DNA from: Rufibacter psychrotolerans | GTDB lineage: Bacteria; Bacteroidota; Bacteroidia; Cytophagales; Hymenobacteraceae | DNA length: 64,000 bases | Assembly: GCF_016924645.1 (NCBI RefSeq) | Contig: NZ_JAFFJV010000008.1 | Coordinates: forward strand, 1-64,000 | Reading direction: 5' to 3' | Shown here: piece after piece, positions 54,156-62,615 of the stretch | Position numbering within the stretch: the stretch's first letter is position 1 | How the letters are laid out: each line of letters starts with the position of its first letter | Notes under the pieces: generated by a model | The model's database searches: none | What the model saw: the letters and a program-made list of their open reading frames with translations, nothing else | What the model was told of the DNA's origin: nothing | Position numbers and translations under genes: made by a program

Positions 54156-55283
54156 TTACCCCTGCAGGACTTGCTCGTACACGCGGTGCAGCTGCGGAAT
54201 GGTGACCTGGGGCCGGAAAGTCTGGGCGTGCTCCAGGCCCAGCTTGATCATGCGCTTCTGCAGGGCCGTGCTGTCCAGGATCTCCCGCATGGCCTGGGCC
54301 AGCGCCTCGGCATCAGTGGGGGAGACGTACCGGGCGGCCTCTCCGCCCGCCTCAGAGAAGCAGGAACCCGTGGAGGTGATCACGGGCACCCCGCTGTTCA
54401 AGGCCTCCACAATAGGAATCCCGAACCCCTCAAAAATAGACGGGTACACAAATAAGGTAGCCAGCTGGTAAATCACGGGCAACTCCTGGAACGGAATGTA
54501 GGGCAGAAACAGGACCTTCTGCTCCAGGCCGTGCTGCCGGATGAAAGCCTGCATCTCTTTGTAATACTCGGTTTTGCGCCCAATGAAGACCAGCGGAATG
54601 GGCGTGCCGGCGGCCAGCCAGCCCTTTAACAGGTGCAGCTGGTTCTTGCGGCGCTCCAGCGTGCCCACGCACAGGATAAACTGGGCTGGCAGCCCATACT
54701 TCTCCCTGATGGCGTTTTGGGCCTCTTCTTCAAACGTCTGCTGAAAAACAGGGTCACAGTCCTGGTACACCACCTGCACCTTCTCGCGGCTCACGCCGAA
54801 GAATTCCTCCAGGTCCTGGGCCGTTTGCGCACTAATGGCAATGGTCTGGTGGGCCGCCTGGCAGGCATCTTTGAACTTCTTGCGGTAAATGTAGCGGTCA
54901 AGGGCCGGGTACAGCTCCGGGAAGCGCAGAAAGATCAGGTCATGGATGGTCACCACCAGCTTGGTCTTCTGGCGGTCAATGCCATAGGGCAGCTCGTTGC
55001 TGAGGCCGTGGTACACCTGCACGCCGTGCTGGGGCAAGGCCGCCCTGAGCCCAAACGTGCGCCACACCGAGGAAAACCGCTTGCCTAAACCGCTGGGCAG
55101 CACCACCTGGGTTTTGGCCATCGGCGGAAAAAAGTCTTTAAAAAGCTCATTCCGGCGGGGCGTGAACAGCGAGTACTCCTCCTGGGGAAAGTGCGTCATC
55201 ATGCCCGAGATGACAAAGCGGCTGTAGTTTCCCAGGCCCGAGGTATTGGTGAAAGCGCGCTTGGCGTCGTATCCTATCTTCAT
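54156..55283 (-). CDS. Family 4 glycosyltransferase
   Basis: This 375-residue GT-B glycosyltransferase transfers a sugar from a nucleotide sugar to a lipid or glycan acceptor at the membrane. Motifs are an N-terminal GLGNYSRFV loop, DLIFLRFPELYP, CVGTLERRKNQLHLLKGW and the donor-site signature YPSIFEGFGIPIVEALNSGVPVITS (GT4 EX7E). No other glycan genes adjoin it, so its pathway is unclear. Confidence 0.92.
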   Translation of the reverse strand: MKIGYDAKRAFTNTSGLGNYSRFVISGMMTHFPQEEYSLFTPRRNELFKDFFPPMAKTQVVLPSGLGKRFSSVWRTFGLRAALPQHGVQVYHGLSNELPYGIDRQKTKLVVTIHDLIFLRFPELYPALDRYIYRKKFKDACQAAHQTIAISAQTAQDLEEFFGVSREKVQVVYQDCDPVFQQTFEEEAQNAIREKYGLPAQFILCVGTLERRKNQLHLLKGWLAAGTPIPLVFIGRKTEYYKEMQAFIRQHGLEQKVLFLPYIPFQELPVIYQLATLFVYPSIFEGFGIPIVEALNSGVPVITSTGSCFSEAGGEAARYVSPTDAEALAQAMREILDSTALQKRMIKLGLEHAQTFRPQVTIPQLHRVYEQVLQG

Positions 55284-55364
55284 ATCAGCACCGCAATATT
55301 AACATTCTTCCGGCAGAAGTACTGAACGCTGCCCCCCGAATCACACCGAGCAAGCCAATCATGA

Positions 55365-55400
55365 GCTTTGGAGCTGTTTTCTTTAAACCAGCCCTAAAAC
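55365..55400. repeat. 36-nt palindromic element, copy 23
   Basis: GCTTTGGAGCTG and CAGCCCTAAAAC around TTTTCTTTAAA; the left end has diverged from GTTTT. Confidence 0.6.
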
Positions 55401-55494
55401 GGAACGGCCCCGGTTGCTTGCACCCAAACTGTTTGTCAGAACGCCCTTCACCCGTAAGCAGGGGCCGGTAGGGCAGCTCCTCTGAAATGATGCG

Positions 55495-55530
55495 GTTTTT
55501 GGCTGAAAACCGAAAAAACAACCCGAAAAC
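55495..55530. repeat. 36-nt palindromic element, copy 24 (degenerate)
   Basis: GTTTTTGG and CCGAAAAC, with the hinge altered to GAAAACCGAAAA. The 386-bp gap 55284-55669 holds copies 23 and 24 and no gene. Confidence 0.45.
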
Positions 55531-55669
55531 GGCGGGGCTGAGGGGTGCTGTTTTCCACAGAGGCAGACAGGAATAATTCCTCCAGAAGCCACCTCGCCGG
55601 GGGCCGAATCAACCATTTCAGGCCGGGTTCGTTTACCAAAGACCTGTCATTAGTTTAAAGAAGAAAGAT

Positions 55670-56116
55670 ATGTTTGATCAAATTTTAGGCCTTGTGAAAC
55701 AGCAGCTGGGGAACAACCCGCAGGTAGCAGCGGCCATACCGCCCGGTAAGGAAGATGCCGTGCACCAGGAAATCGCGCACCAGGTTACCACCGGTTTGGC
55801 CAGCCAGGCCGCCACGCAGGGCGGCGTAGGCGGCTTGTTGTCTATGCTGCAGGGCGGCGGACTGTCGGCCGGAAGTCCGGTCATCAGTACCATTACCGGC
55901 AACCTGGTAAGCAGTTTGGGCAGTAAGTTTGGCTTGCCGCCGGCGGCCACCGGGGCCATTGCGGCCGCCTTACCGGGGCTGCTCCAGAAGTTCACGCAGA
56001 AAGCCGCCGACCCCAATGATCCCAGCATCACGCCCAACAGCATCACAGAAACGCTCTCCAAATTTGGCGGGGGCGGACTGGGCAGCCTGGGCAAACTGGG
56101 CGGGTTGTTCAAGTAG
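55670..56116 (+). CDS. DUF937-like glycine-rich protein
   Basis: This 148-residue protein resembles the DUF937/YidB-type family. It begins FDQILGLVKQQLGNNPQVAA and then becomes rich in Gly, Ala, Leu and Ser with short repeats such as GGGGLGSLGKLGGL. No signal peptide is seen, but the hydrophobic Gly/Ala stretches might associate with membranes. The function is unknown. A good terminator follows. Confidence 0.7.
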   Translation: MFDQILGLVKQQLGNNPQVAAAIPPGKEDAVHQEIAHQVTTGLASQAATQGGVGGLLSMLQGGGLSAGSPVISTITGNLVSSLGSKFGLPPAATGAIAAALPGLLQKFTQKAADPNDPSITPNSITETLSKFGGGGLGSLGKLGGLFK

Positions 56117-56190
56117 CCTGCCGCAAGGGCTGGGGAGCCTAGGGTGGCAAAAATCCTTCGGGCTTCCACGCTGCCTTTTACGGGTTCATC

Positions 56191-56219
56191 AAAAACGGCT
56201 TCCGGGAAGCCGTTTTTTT
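56191..56219 (+). terminator. Rho-independent terminator
   Basis: AAAAACGGCTTC, loop, GAAGCCG and seven T, downstream of the DUF937-like gene. Confidence 0.88.
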
Positions 56220-56251
56220 GTGCTTCCTCTTCTGCCTTTGACCGCAATCCT

Positions 56252-56287
56252 GTTTTAGAACTCTTTTGAGGATTGCGGCCGCAAAAC
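56252..56287. repeat. 36-nt element, copy 25 (degenerate), with overlapping hairpin
   Basis: Ends GTTTTAG and GCAAAAC are 36 nt apart, but the arms do not pair. Instead CCGCAATCC (56242-56250) pairs with GGATTGCGG (56270-56278). Confidence 0.4.
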
Positions 56288-56412
56288 GGGGGCAGTTCTT
56301 TCCATGGCTGCTAGAGCAGAATACTTGATGCCCATACTTTCGTAAACAGAAGGTACGTTTGTACCAGCAAAGGGAAAACCTTCTTTCAGAGCATTCTAAA
56401 CCTACATCAGTT

Positions 56413-56823
56413 ATGAAAGCGGTGAGATTTCTAGTGCTTGCCTTGGGGATGCTGGTGGGGGCGCCCGCCCTTGCCCAAGCCCCCGATGCTGCCTTAAAAG
56501 ACTTCCTGGCCAGGTTCAGGCAATTTGAGGCGCAGCATCAGCCCAAAGTGCACCATTCTATGCCCATCTTAGCACCTGGGGCCGCAACATCGGCCCCAAT
56601 TCCCAACGCGCTCAGGAAAGACCAGGGCTTCATGATTGACCCGGTTACGCGCCTGCAGTACTACCACCAACTGGGCAAGGTGTACGACCCCGAGACCGAC
56701 TACCGCATCTCGTATGATCCCAAGGCCAAGTACCGCATAGACGTAGAGGCCGGGAAAGTCTACCGGGGCGGCGAGGAGGTAAAGCCCGGCCGGGGAAGGC
56801 CCGCCAAAGGCGACGCCTCTTAA
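56413..56823 (+). CDS. Hypothetical secreted protein
   Basis: I do not recognise this 136-residue protein. The ATG at 56413 gives a clean signal peptide (residues 1-22, ending APALAQA). The mature part contains two similar segments, YDPETDYRI and YDPKAKYRIDVEAGKVY, suggesting a short internal duplication, and a basic C-terminus (GRGRPAKG). Frame and codon use look like real coding sequence. A weak -7 element (TACTTTCG, 56335-56342) lies upstream. Confidence 0.6.
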   Translation: MKAVRFLVLALGMLVGAPALAQAPDAALKDFLARFRQFEAQHQPKVHHSMPILAPGAATSAPIPNALRKDQGFMIDPVTRLQYYHQLGKVYDPETDYRISYDPKAKYRIDVEAGKVYRGGEEVKPGRGRPAKGDAS

Positions 56824-56838
56824 CGCTCCCCCAAAGGC

Positions 56839-58404
56839 CTATTGCCAGATCAACTCCAGCACGGTAGCGCCCGCCTGCACCGTGGTGTGCGTTTCGCCGG
56901 GCAGGCGCTGCACCACTATTTTTTTGGTGCGGCTAGATAGTTTTTGCTGGCTCATGACCCTGGTGGCCGATTCCTTCCGGAAGAGCACAATGCCACCGTT
57001 TTCAGCAATGGCATCGCTGGAGGTGGGCCGGTATGTAAACCGGTTGCCGGTTACCGGCAACGGCGCTCTGGCGGGCACCGCCTCGGGAGTCTGCCGGGCA
57101 AGGGCCAGCGCTTTGCCGGCATCGGGCACGCCCCAGCCCACAAAGTTATTCCCGAACGGATACAAGTGACTGCTTTGCCTGATGATGCTGGTGAGTTGCT
57201 GCGGCGTAAGGCTGGGGTTTTCTTCCAGCAGGCAGGCAGCCAGACCGGCGATGATGGGCGCGGAGAAGGAAGTGCCCGAGGCCGCAAAGCAGGCCACGTC
57301 GGGCTTGAGGTAGGGCAGGAACCCGGGGCCAATGCTGCTGTAGCCTTGCTTGGTCCAGGTGGTGTAGTTGGTGGCGCCCACGGTGAGCACGCCCGGCGCA
57401 TCGGCGGGGGTATTGATGACCTGCCATTTTTTGGTGCCCCCGTCATTGCCGGCGGCAATGATGAACACCATGCCTTTCTGTTCCACGGCCATCTGCACCG
57501 CGCGCGCAATAAAGCTGCTGCCGTTCATCTGCTGCGGGGTGTAGTTCTCGGCGGGGTTGTCAAAGCCTGCCCCGTAGCCCAATGAGGAGTTGACCAGGCG
57601 CACGCCCAGGCTGTCCATCCACTCTAGGGCCCGCACGAAGTGTTCTTCCTCAATGCGTTGTTCGCGGCCGCCGTGGTCGGTGCGGGCCAGGTAGAAGTCG
57701 GCCCCGGGGGCCAGGCCGCTCAGGACTTTGCCCTGCGGGTCAGCACCGCCCAGGCACAGGAGCACATCGGTGCCGTGGGCGTCCATCAGGCTTTCGCGCT
57801 GGTCAAAGACCTGGCTGCGGGCCGGCGTCACAAAATCGCGGTAGGCTTTCAGGCGGCCGCTCTCAAAGATGGGGGCCAGCCCTGCTTTTTTGGGGGCCTC
57901 GTAAAAGCCCGCGTCTATCACGCCCACCTTTACGCCCCGGCCGGTGAGGCCCGCCGCAAACAGCGGCTCGGGTTTGAGCTGTTTCAGGGCCTTTCCAATA
58001 AAACTGGGGCTAAACGGAACCGCCGCGCGGGTGGGCACCAGATAACCCGTGATGGGCGAGACCTCCCGCACAAATGGGGTCTTGTGCAACTGCTGCAACT
58101 GCGCGGGGGTGGCCTGCACCGCCGCCGCGTTCAACCACCGCGAAACCGTGCTTACGGCCAGGCCCCGGGTCCGCAGGCTGTCCAGGTAGGGCTGGTGCAC
58201 GGGCAGGTCAGAGGGTTGAGCAAGCGGCAGCTGCTGCAGGTGGCGCTGGCGCAGGGTGGCCTCGCTCACGTGTGGGATGGTGGTCCCCGGTTTGTCTTTG
58301 AAGAAGACCCAATAGCGCTGCTGCCCCTGCGCCAGAGGGGCCAAAAGGCAGCTTGCCGCCAAGGCACAGAAAAAAAACACTTTAGTACAAACCCCCACGT
58401 TCAA
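56839..58404 (-). CDS. Secreted S8 family serine peptidase (subtilisin-like)
   Basis: This 521-residue protease has an N-terminal hydrophobic export signal (about 9-27), an inhibitor-like propeptide (YWVFFKDKPG..LRQRHLQQLP) and a peptidase domain with the full triad: Asp164 in GVIDAGF, His210 in DAHGTDV and Ser379 in AASGTSFSAP; Asn320 in AAGND is the oxyanion residue. The last 80 residues form a beta-rich tail without a recognisable type IX sorting domain. The start is TTG 58404 or the GTG two codons later. It degrades proteins outside the cell or in the periplasm. Confidence 0.9.
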   Translation of the reverse strand: MNVGVCTKVFFFCALAASCLLAPLAQGQQRYWVFFKDKPGTTIPHVSEATLRQRHLQQLPLAQPSDLPVHQPYLDSLRTRGLAVSTVSRWLNAAAVQATPAQLQQLHKTPFVREVSPITGYLVPTRAAVPFSPSFIGKALKQLKPEPLFAAGLTGRGVKVGVIDAGFYEAPKKAGLAPIFESGRLKAYRDFVTPARSQVFDQRESLMDAHGTDVLLCLGGADPQGKVLSGLAPGADFYLARTDHGGREQRIEEEHFVRALEWMDSLGVRLVNSSLGYGAGFDNPAENYTPQQMNGSSFIARAVQMAVEQKGMVFIIAAGNDGGTKKWQVINTPADAPGVLTVGATNYTTWTKQGYSSIGPGFLPYLKPDVACFAASGTSFSAPIIAGLAACLLEENPSLTPQQLTSIIRQSSHLYPFGNNFVGWGVPDAGKALALARQTPEAVPARAPLPVTGNRFTYRPTSSDAIAENGGIVLFRKESATRVMSQQKLSSRTKKIVVQRLPGETHTTVQAGATVLELIWQ

Positions 58405-58475
58405 TCTATTAATTAGAGGCTATATGCCTGCAACTTACCGTTTAAAGTCATACATTTAAGGGTACAAACGCTCCA

Positions 58476-58510
58476 GTTTCGGCCTGGTTTCAGTAAAACG
58501 GGCCAGAAAC
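58476..58510. repeat. 36-nt palindromic element, copy 26 (35 nt)
   Basis: GTTTCGGCC and GGGCCAGAAAC; one base lost in the left arm. It lies between divergent S8 and M24 genes. Confidence 0.65.
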
Positions 58511-58553
58511 ACCCACGCCAGTAGCGCACTGGCCTACTACAAACCAAACCGCC

Positions 58554-59843
58554 ATGAAATACGAGTCTATCGGGAAAGACCTTTATGTGCACAACCGCCA
58601 GAAGTTTATTTCTTACCTCAAGCCGCAGTCATTGGCCATTTTCCACTCCAATGACGTGATGCCCACCAACGCCGACGGCACCATGCCTTTCCGGCAGAAC
58701 AACGATCTTTTGTGGCTCAGTGGTATTGACCAGGAAGAAAGCGTCTTGATTCTTTTCCCCGATGCCCGGGAGCCCCGCCTCCAGGAGATCCTCTTCGTGC
58801 GCGAAACCAATGACCATATCCTCACCTGGGAGGGCTATAAACTTACCAAAGAACAGGCCCGCGAGGTCTCGGGCATTGAGACCATCTTCTGGACCCATGA
58901 GTTTGACAGCGTGCTCAACTCGCTCATGCCCTACGTAGAGAACGTGTACCTCAACTCCAATGAGCACCTGCGCGCCGTGATGGAGGTAGAAACCCGCGAT
59001 GCCCGCTTCATCAAGAAGATGAAGGAAAAATACCCGCTGCACAACTACTGCCGCAGCACCCCGCACCTGCATTACCTGCGTTCCATCAAGCACCCGCGCG
59101 AGGTGGAACTCATGCGCCGGGCCTGCCACATCACGGAGCAGGCCTTCCGCCGCATCCTCAAGTTTGTGAAGCCCGGCGTGATGGAGTACGAGATTGAGGC
59201 CGAGATCAGCCATGAGTTCCTGCGCAACCGCTCGCGGGGGCCGGCCTATAGTTCTATCATCGCCTCGGGTGCCAATGCCTGCATCCTGCACTACGTAGAC
59301 AATTTCCGTGAGTGCAAAGACGGCGACGTGCTGCTCATGGACTTCGGGGCCGAGTACGCCAACTACGCCGCCGACCTTTCGCGCTCCATCCCGGTGAACG
59401 GCAAATTCACCAAGCGCCAGGCCGATGTCTACAATGCCGTGCTACACGTGATGAAGGTAGCCAAACAGATGCTGGTGCCCGGCAACACCCTGGACCAATA
59501 CCACAAGTTTGTGGGCAAGGTGATGGAGAACGAACTCATCAAACTGGACCTGCTTTCTGAAGAAGAAGTGAACAACCAGAACCCGGCCCAGCCACTATAC
59601 AAGAAATACTTCCCGCACGGCACCTCGCACTTCCTGGGCCTGGACGTGCACGACGTGGGCGACAAGTACCGGCCCTTTGAGGAGGGCATGGTGTTCACCT
59701 GCGAGCCGGGCATCTACATCAGGGAAGAGGGCCTGGGCATTAGGCTGGAGAACGACATCCTCATCACCAAGAACTGCCCGGTAGACCTCATGGAGAACAT
59801 TCCGCTGGAGCTGGAAGACATTGAGCGCGAGATGCGCGGCTAA
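58554..59843 (+). CDS. pepP: M24 family Xaa-Pro aminopeptidase
   Basis: This 429-residue metalloenzyme removes N-terminal residues that precede proline. The N-terminal aminopeptidase P domain (1-180) includes RQNNDLLWLSGIDQEESVL. The C-terminal pita-bread domain has the metal ligands in LLMDFGAEYANYAADLSRS (two Asp), HGTSHFLGLDVHDVG (His), FTCEPGIYI (Glu) and GIRLENDIL (Glu). Length matches the family. It is cytosolic and follows a divergent promoter region. Confidence 0.94.
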   Translation: MKYESIGKDLYVHNRQKFISYLKPQSLAIFHSNDVMPTNADGTMPFRQNNDLLWLSGIDQEESVLILFPDAREPRLQEILFVRETNDHILTWEGYKLTKEQAREVSGIETIFWTHEFDSVLNSLMPYVENVYLNSNEHLRAVMEVETRDARFIKKMKEKYPLHNYCRSTPHLHYLRSIKHPREVELMRRACHITEQAFRRILKFVKPGVMEYEIEAEISHEFLRNRSRGPAYSSIIASGANACILHYVDNFRECKDGDVLLMDFGAEYANYAADLSRSIPVNGKFTKRQADVYNAVLHVMKVAKQMLVPGNTLDQYHKFVGKVMENELIKLDLLSEEEVNNQNPAQPLYKKYFPHGTSHFLGLDVHDVGDKYRPFEEGMVFTCEPGIYIREEGLGIRLENDILITKNCPVDLMENIPLELEDIEREMRG

Positions 59844-59861
59844 CCCCTTTTTACCTGAGCT

Positions 59862-59897
59862 GTTTAGGGGCTGTTTTCTTGAAATTGGCCCCTAAAC
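59862..59897. repeat. 36-nt palindromic element, copy 27
   Basis: GTTTAGGGGC and GCCCCTAAAC are perfect 10-bp arms around hinge TTTTCTTGAAA, 18 bp past the M24 stop. Confidence 0.85.
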
Positions 59898-59948
59898 CAG
59901 CATGTGCCATAGTGAGAGCGTACCATTATTTAAGTTTAAGGAGTGAAG

Positions 59949-61481
59949 TTGAGTCAAGTTAAACGAGTAACAGGGGCTGGACGAGTCCTGTTCTGGGTAG
60001 CATTGCTGGGGGCCGCGCTGCTGACGGCGCCGGCCGTGGGGCAAGACACCGGGGCCCCGGTGCAGGAGGAACAAGAAGACCCCAACACCCGCCGGCTGAG
60101 CCTGGCCGAGGTGATCAAGATGGCCCGGGAGCAGTCGCCCAGCTACCAGCAGGCGCTCACCCAGCTGGAGAACCGCACCTGGCAGTTTCAGACCTACAAG
60201 AGCAACTACCTGCCGCAGCTGGCCCTGTACGCCACCTTGCCCTCGTACACCAAAGACTACGAGCGCGTCACCGACCCCAACACCGGCGAGATCAGGTTTG
60301 TGGGCGTGCAGTCGGCGGTTTCCTCGGGTCACCTGGAGCTTAAGCAGAACATCGGGCTAACGGGCGGGGTAGTCTCCATTGACTCTAAGCTGCAGCGCAT
60401 TGACAACAACGGGCGCCACTCTTACGCCTCCAATCCGGTGGTGGTCACCATCAGGCAGCCTATCTTCAACCACAACGGCCTCAAGTGGGACCGCAGAACC
60501 GAGCCCCTGCGCTACGAGGAAGCCAAGCGCAACTTCTGGGAAGAGATGGAGCGCATTGCCGTGCGCGCCACCGACCTGTATTTTTCGCAGCTGCAGAGCC
60601 AGATCAGCTATGACATTGCCCAGAAGAACGTAGCCAACAATGATACCCTGTTCAAGATTGCCCAGGCCCGTTTCTACAACGCCAAGATCAGCGTGAACGA
60701 ACTCCTGCAGCTGGAGCTGAGCCTCTTAACCTCCAGGCAGAGCCTGGAGCAGGCCCGGTTAGACATTGAAACCACCACGCTGCGCCTCAAGACCTACCTG
60801 GGCATCACAGATACCTACCCCATCCGGCTGGTGGCGCCAGACCAGATACCGCAATTTGAGGTAGACGAGGAGATGGCCCTGAAACAAGCCCGCGAGAACC
60901 GCTCGCGCGTGATTGGCATTAAGCGCGAGGAACTGGACGCCGAGCGCAACCTGGACTGGGCCGAGGCCAGCTCTGGCGTAAACGCTGATCTTTTCCTGCA
61001 GTACGGGCTCACCCAGCGCGCCGAGTCGCTGGGCCCCGTGTACGAAGACCCCACTTCCCAGCAGCGCATCAACGTGGGATTCAGTGTGCCGCTCATGGAC
61101 TGGGGCCGCAACAAGTCCCGCATTGGAACCGCCAAGGCCAACCTCAAGCTGGTGAAAGCCAACCTGGAGCAGCAGCGGGTAAGTTTTGAGCAGGACGTGT
61201 ACCTGCAGGTAAAGCGGTTTAAGATGCTGCGCGAGCAGATGAAGATTGCCCAGCAGGCCAACGGCTTAGCCGAGCGCCGTTACCTGGGGGCCAAGGACCG
61301 CTACCTGAACGGCAAGATTGGGATTCTAGACCTGAACCAGGCCGCCACCGAGCGCGATTCGGCCCGCCGCAGCTACGTGAGTTCGCTCCGCAACTTCTGG
61401 GACGCCTACTACAACCTCAGGCTGCAGACCCTCTATGATTTTGAGACCAACCAGCCCCTCACCATGCCGCTGCCGTTTTGA
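59949..61481 (+). CDS. TolC family outer-membrane efflux protein
   Basis: This 510-residue protein is of the TolC type, the outer-membrane channel of efflux or type I secretion systems. A signal peptide is followed by the two repeated coiled-coil halves (LSLAEVIKMAREQSPSYQQAL and a later WAEASSGVNADLFLQYGLT). I choose TTG 59949 because AAGGAG (59938-59943) is 5 bp upstream; the frame also opens at GTG 59943, which would overlap that site. No periplasmic adaptor or pump gene is adjacent. Confidence 0.88.
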   Translation: MSQVKRVTGAGRVLFWVALLGAALLTAPAVGQDTGAPVQEEQEDPNTRRLSLAEVIKMAREQSPSYQQALTQLENRTWQFQTYKSNYLPQLALYATLPSYTKDYERVTDPNTGEIRFVGVQSAVSSGHLELKQNIGLTGGVVSIDSKLQRIDNNGRHSYASNPVVVTIRQPIFNHNGLKWDRRTEPLRYEEAKRNFWEEMERIAVRATDLYFSQLQSQISYDIAQKNVANNDTLFKIAQARFYNAKISVNELLQLELSLLTSRQSLEQARLDIETTTLRLKTYLGITDTYPIRLVAPDQIPQFEVDEEMALKQARENRSRVIGIKREELDAERNLDWAEASSGVNADLFLQYGLTQRAESLGPVYEDPTSQQRINVGFSVPLMDWGRNKSRIGTAKANLKLVKANLEQQRVSFEQDVYLQVKRFKMLREQMKIAQQANGLAERRYLGAKDRYLNGKIGILDLNQAATERDSARRSYVSSLRNFWDAYYNLRLQTLYDFETNQPLTMPLPF

Positions 61482-61526
61482 GTGAGTGAGTGAGTGAGTG
61501 AGTGAGTGAGTGAGTGAGTGAGTGAG
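61479..61526 (+). repeat. (TGAG)12 microsatellite starting at the tolC stop codon
   Basis: Twelve uninterrupted TGAG units; the first three bases are the tolC TGA stop, so changes in repeat number downstream would not alter the protein. Confidence 0.95.
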
Positions 61527-61564
61527 GCGCTGAAAGCCTGTTAAAGGACCTCCGTTAGAGAAGC

Positions 61565-61615
61565 ATAAAAGCAGCATCGCCCGTCAAGGTTATTGGCGGG
61601 CGATGCTGCTTTTAT
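61565..61615. terminator. Bidirectional terminator
   Basis: Perfect 19-bp arms (ATAAAAGCAGCATCGCCCG and its complement) with a 13-nt loop, between convergent tolC and pyrB. Confidence 0.88.
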
Positions 61616-61640
61616 GATGCGTTTATATGGTTACTTACCC

Positions 61641-61676
61641 GTTTTCAGGCGAATTTTCTGAAATAGGGCCTAAAAC
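61641..61676. repeat. 36-nt palindromic element, copy 28
   Basis: CCCGTTTTCAGGC and GGCCTAAAACGGG around ATTTTCTGAAAT; ends 15 bp before the pyrB stop. Confidence 0.75.
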
Positions 61677-61691
61677 GGGATGGGCTGGCTT

Positions 61692-62615
61692 TTACCCTTT
61701 GCTGGCCAGCAGGTACAGGACCGCCATGCGGATGGCTACGCCGTTTTCTACCTGGTCCAGGATGATGGAGTGGTGCGAGTCGGCGGCGTCTGAGGTAAGT
61801 TCCACGCCGCGATTGATGGGGCCGGGGTGCATGAGCACAATCTCCTTGTCCAGCTCGTCCAGCATTTTCTTGTTGATGCCAAAGTACAGGGCGTACTCGC
61901 GCAAAGAAGGGAACAGCTTGCCTTGCTGGCGTTCCAGCTGAATGCGCAGCACGTTGGCCACATCGCACCATTGCAGGGCCTCGCGCACGTTCCAGAACAC
62001 CTTCACGCCCAACTCGCCAATGAACTTGGGCAGCAGGGTAGGAGGCCCGCACACGGCCACCTCGGCGCCTTGCATCTGCAGCGCGAAAATGTTGGAAAGC
62101 GCCACGCGCGAGTGCGTGATGTCACCGATGATGGCGATTTTCTTGCCCGCCACTTCACCCAGCCGCTCCCTAATGGAGAACGAATCCAGCAGGGCCTGGG
62201 TGGGATGCTCATGGGTGCCGTCGCCGGCGTTCACTATGTTGGCCTTGATCTTGCGCGACAGGAAGTGCGGCGCCCCGGGGCTGCTGTGGCGCATCACAAT
62301 CATGTCTACCTTCATGGCCAGGATGTTGTTGACGGTGTCCAGCAGGGTTTCACCCTTCTTCACCGAACTGCCCGAGGCCGAGAAGTTGATCACATCCGCC
62401 GAGAGGCGTTTCTCGGCCAGCTCAAACGAGAGGCGGGTGCGGGTGGAGTTCTCAAAGAACACGTTGGCAATGGTGACATCGCGCAGCGAGGGTACTTTCT
62501 TGATAGGCCGGTTCAGCACTTCCTTGAACTGGTCAGCGGTTTCAAAGATCAACTGAATGTCCTGCGGGGTAATCTCTTTGATGCCCAACAGGTGCCGGAC
62601 GCTAAGCTGTTGCAT
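61692..62615 (-). CDS. pyrB: Aspartate carbamoyltransferase catalytic subunit
   Basis: This 307-residue enzyme makes carbamoyl aspartate, the second step of pyrimidine synthesis. The carbamoyl-phosphate site is FFENSTRTRLSFE, with the loop HPTQALLD and the family block MHPGPINRGVEL. The ATG at 62615 begins QQLSVRHLLGI, the usual start, and overlaps pyrR by 14 bp. No regulatory subunit gene (pyrI) is adjacent, as in pyrR-associated pyrB. Confidence 0.96.
   Translation of the reverse strand: MQQLSVRHLLGIKEITPQDIQLIFETADQFKEVLNRPIKKVPSLRDVTIANVFFENSTRTRLSFELAEKRLSADVINFSASGSSVKKGETLLDTVNNILAMKVDMIVMRHSSPGAPHFLSRKIKANIVNAGDGTHEHPTQALLDSFSIRERLGEVAGKKIAIIGDITHSRVALSNIFALQMQGAEVAVCGPPTLLPKFIGELGVKVFWNVREALQWCDVANVLRIQLERQQGKLFPSLREYALYFGINKKMLDELDKEIVLMHPGPINRGVELTSDAADSHHSIILDQVENGVAIRMAVLYLLASKG

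Noticed and set aside
56839..57080. Type IX secretion sorting domain at the end of the S8 peptidase
   Set aside because: The tail is beta-rich but lacks the usual conserved Gly and Lys motif of such domains.
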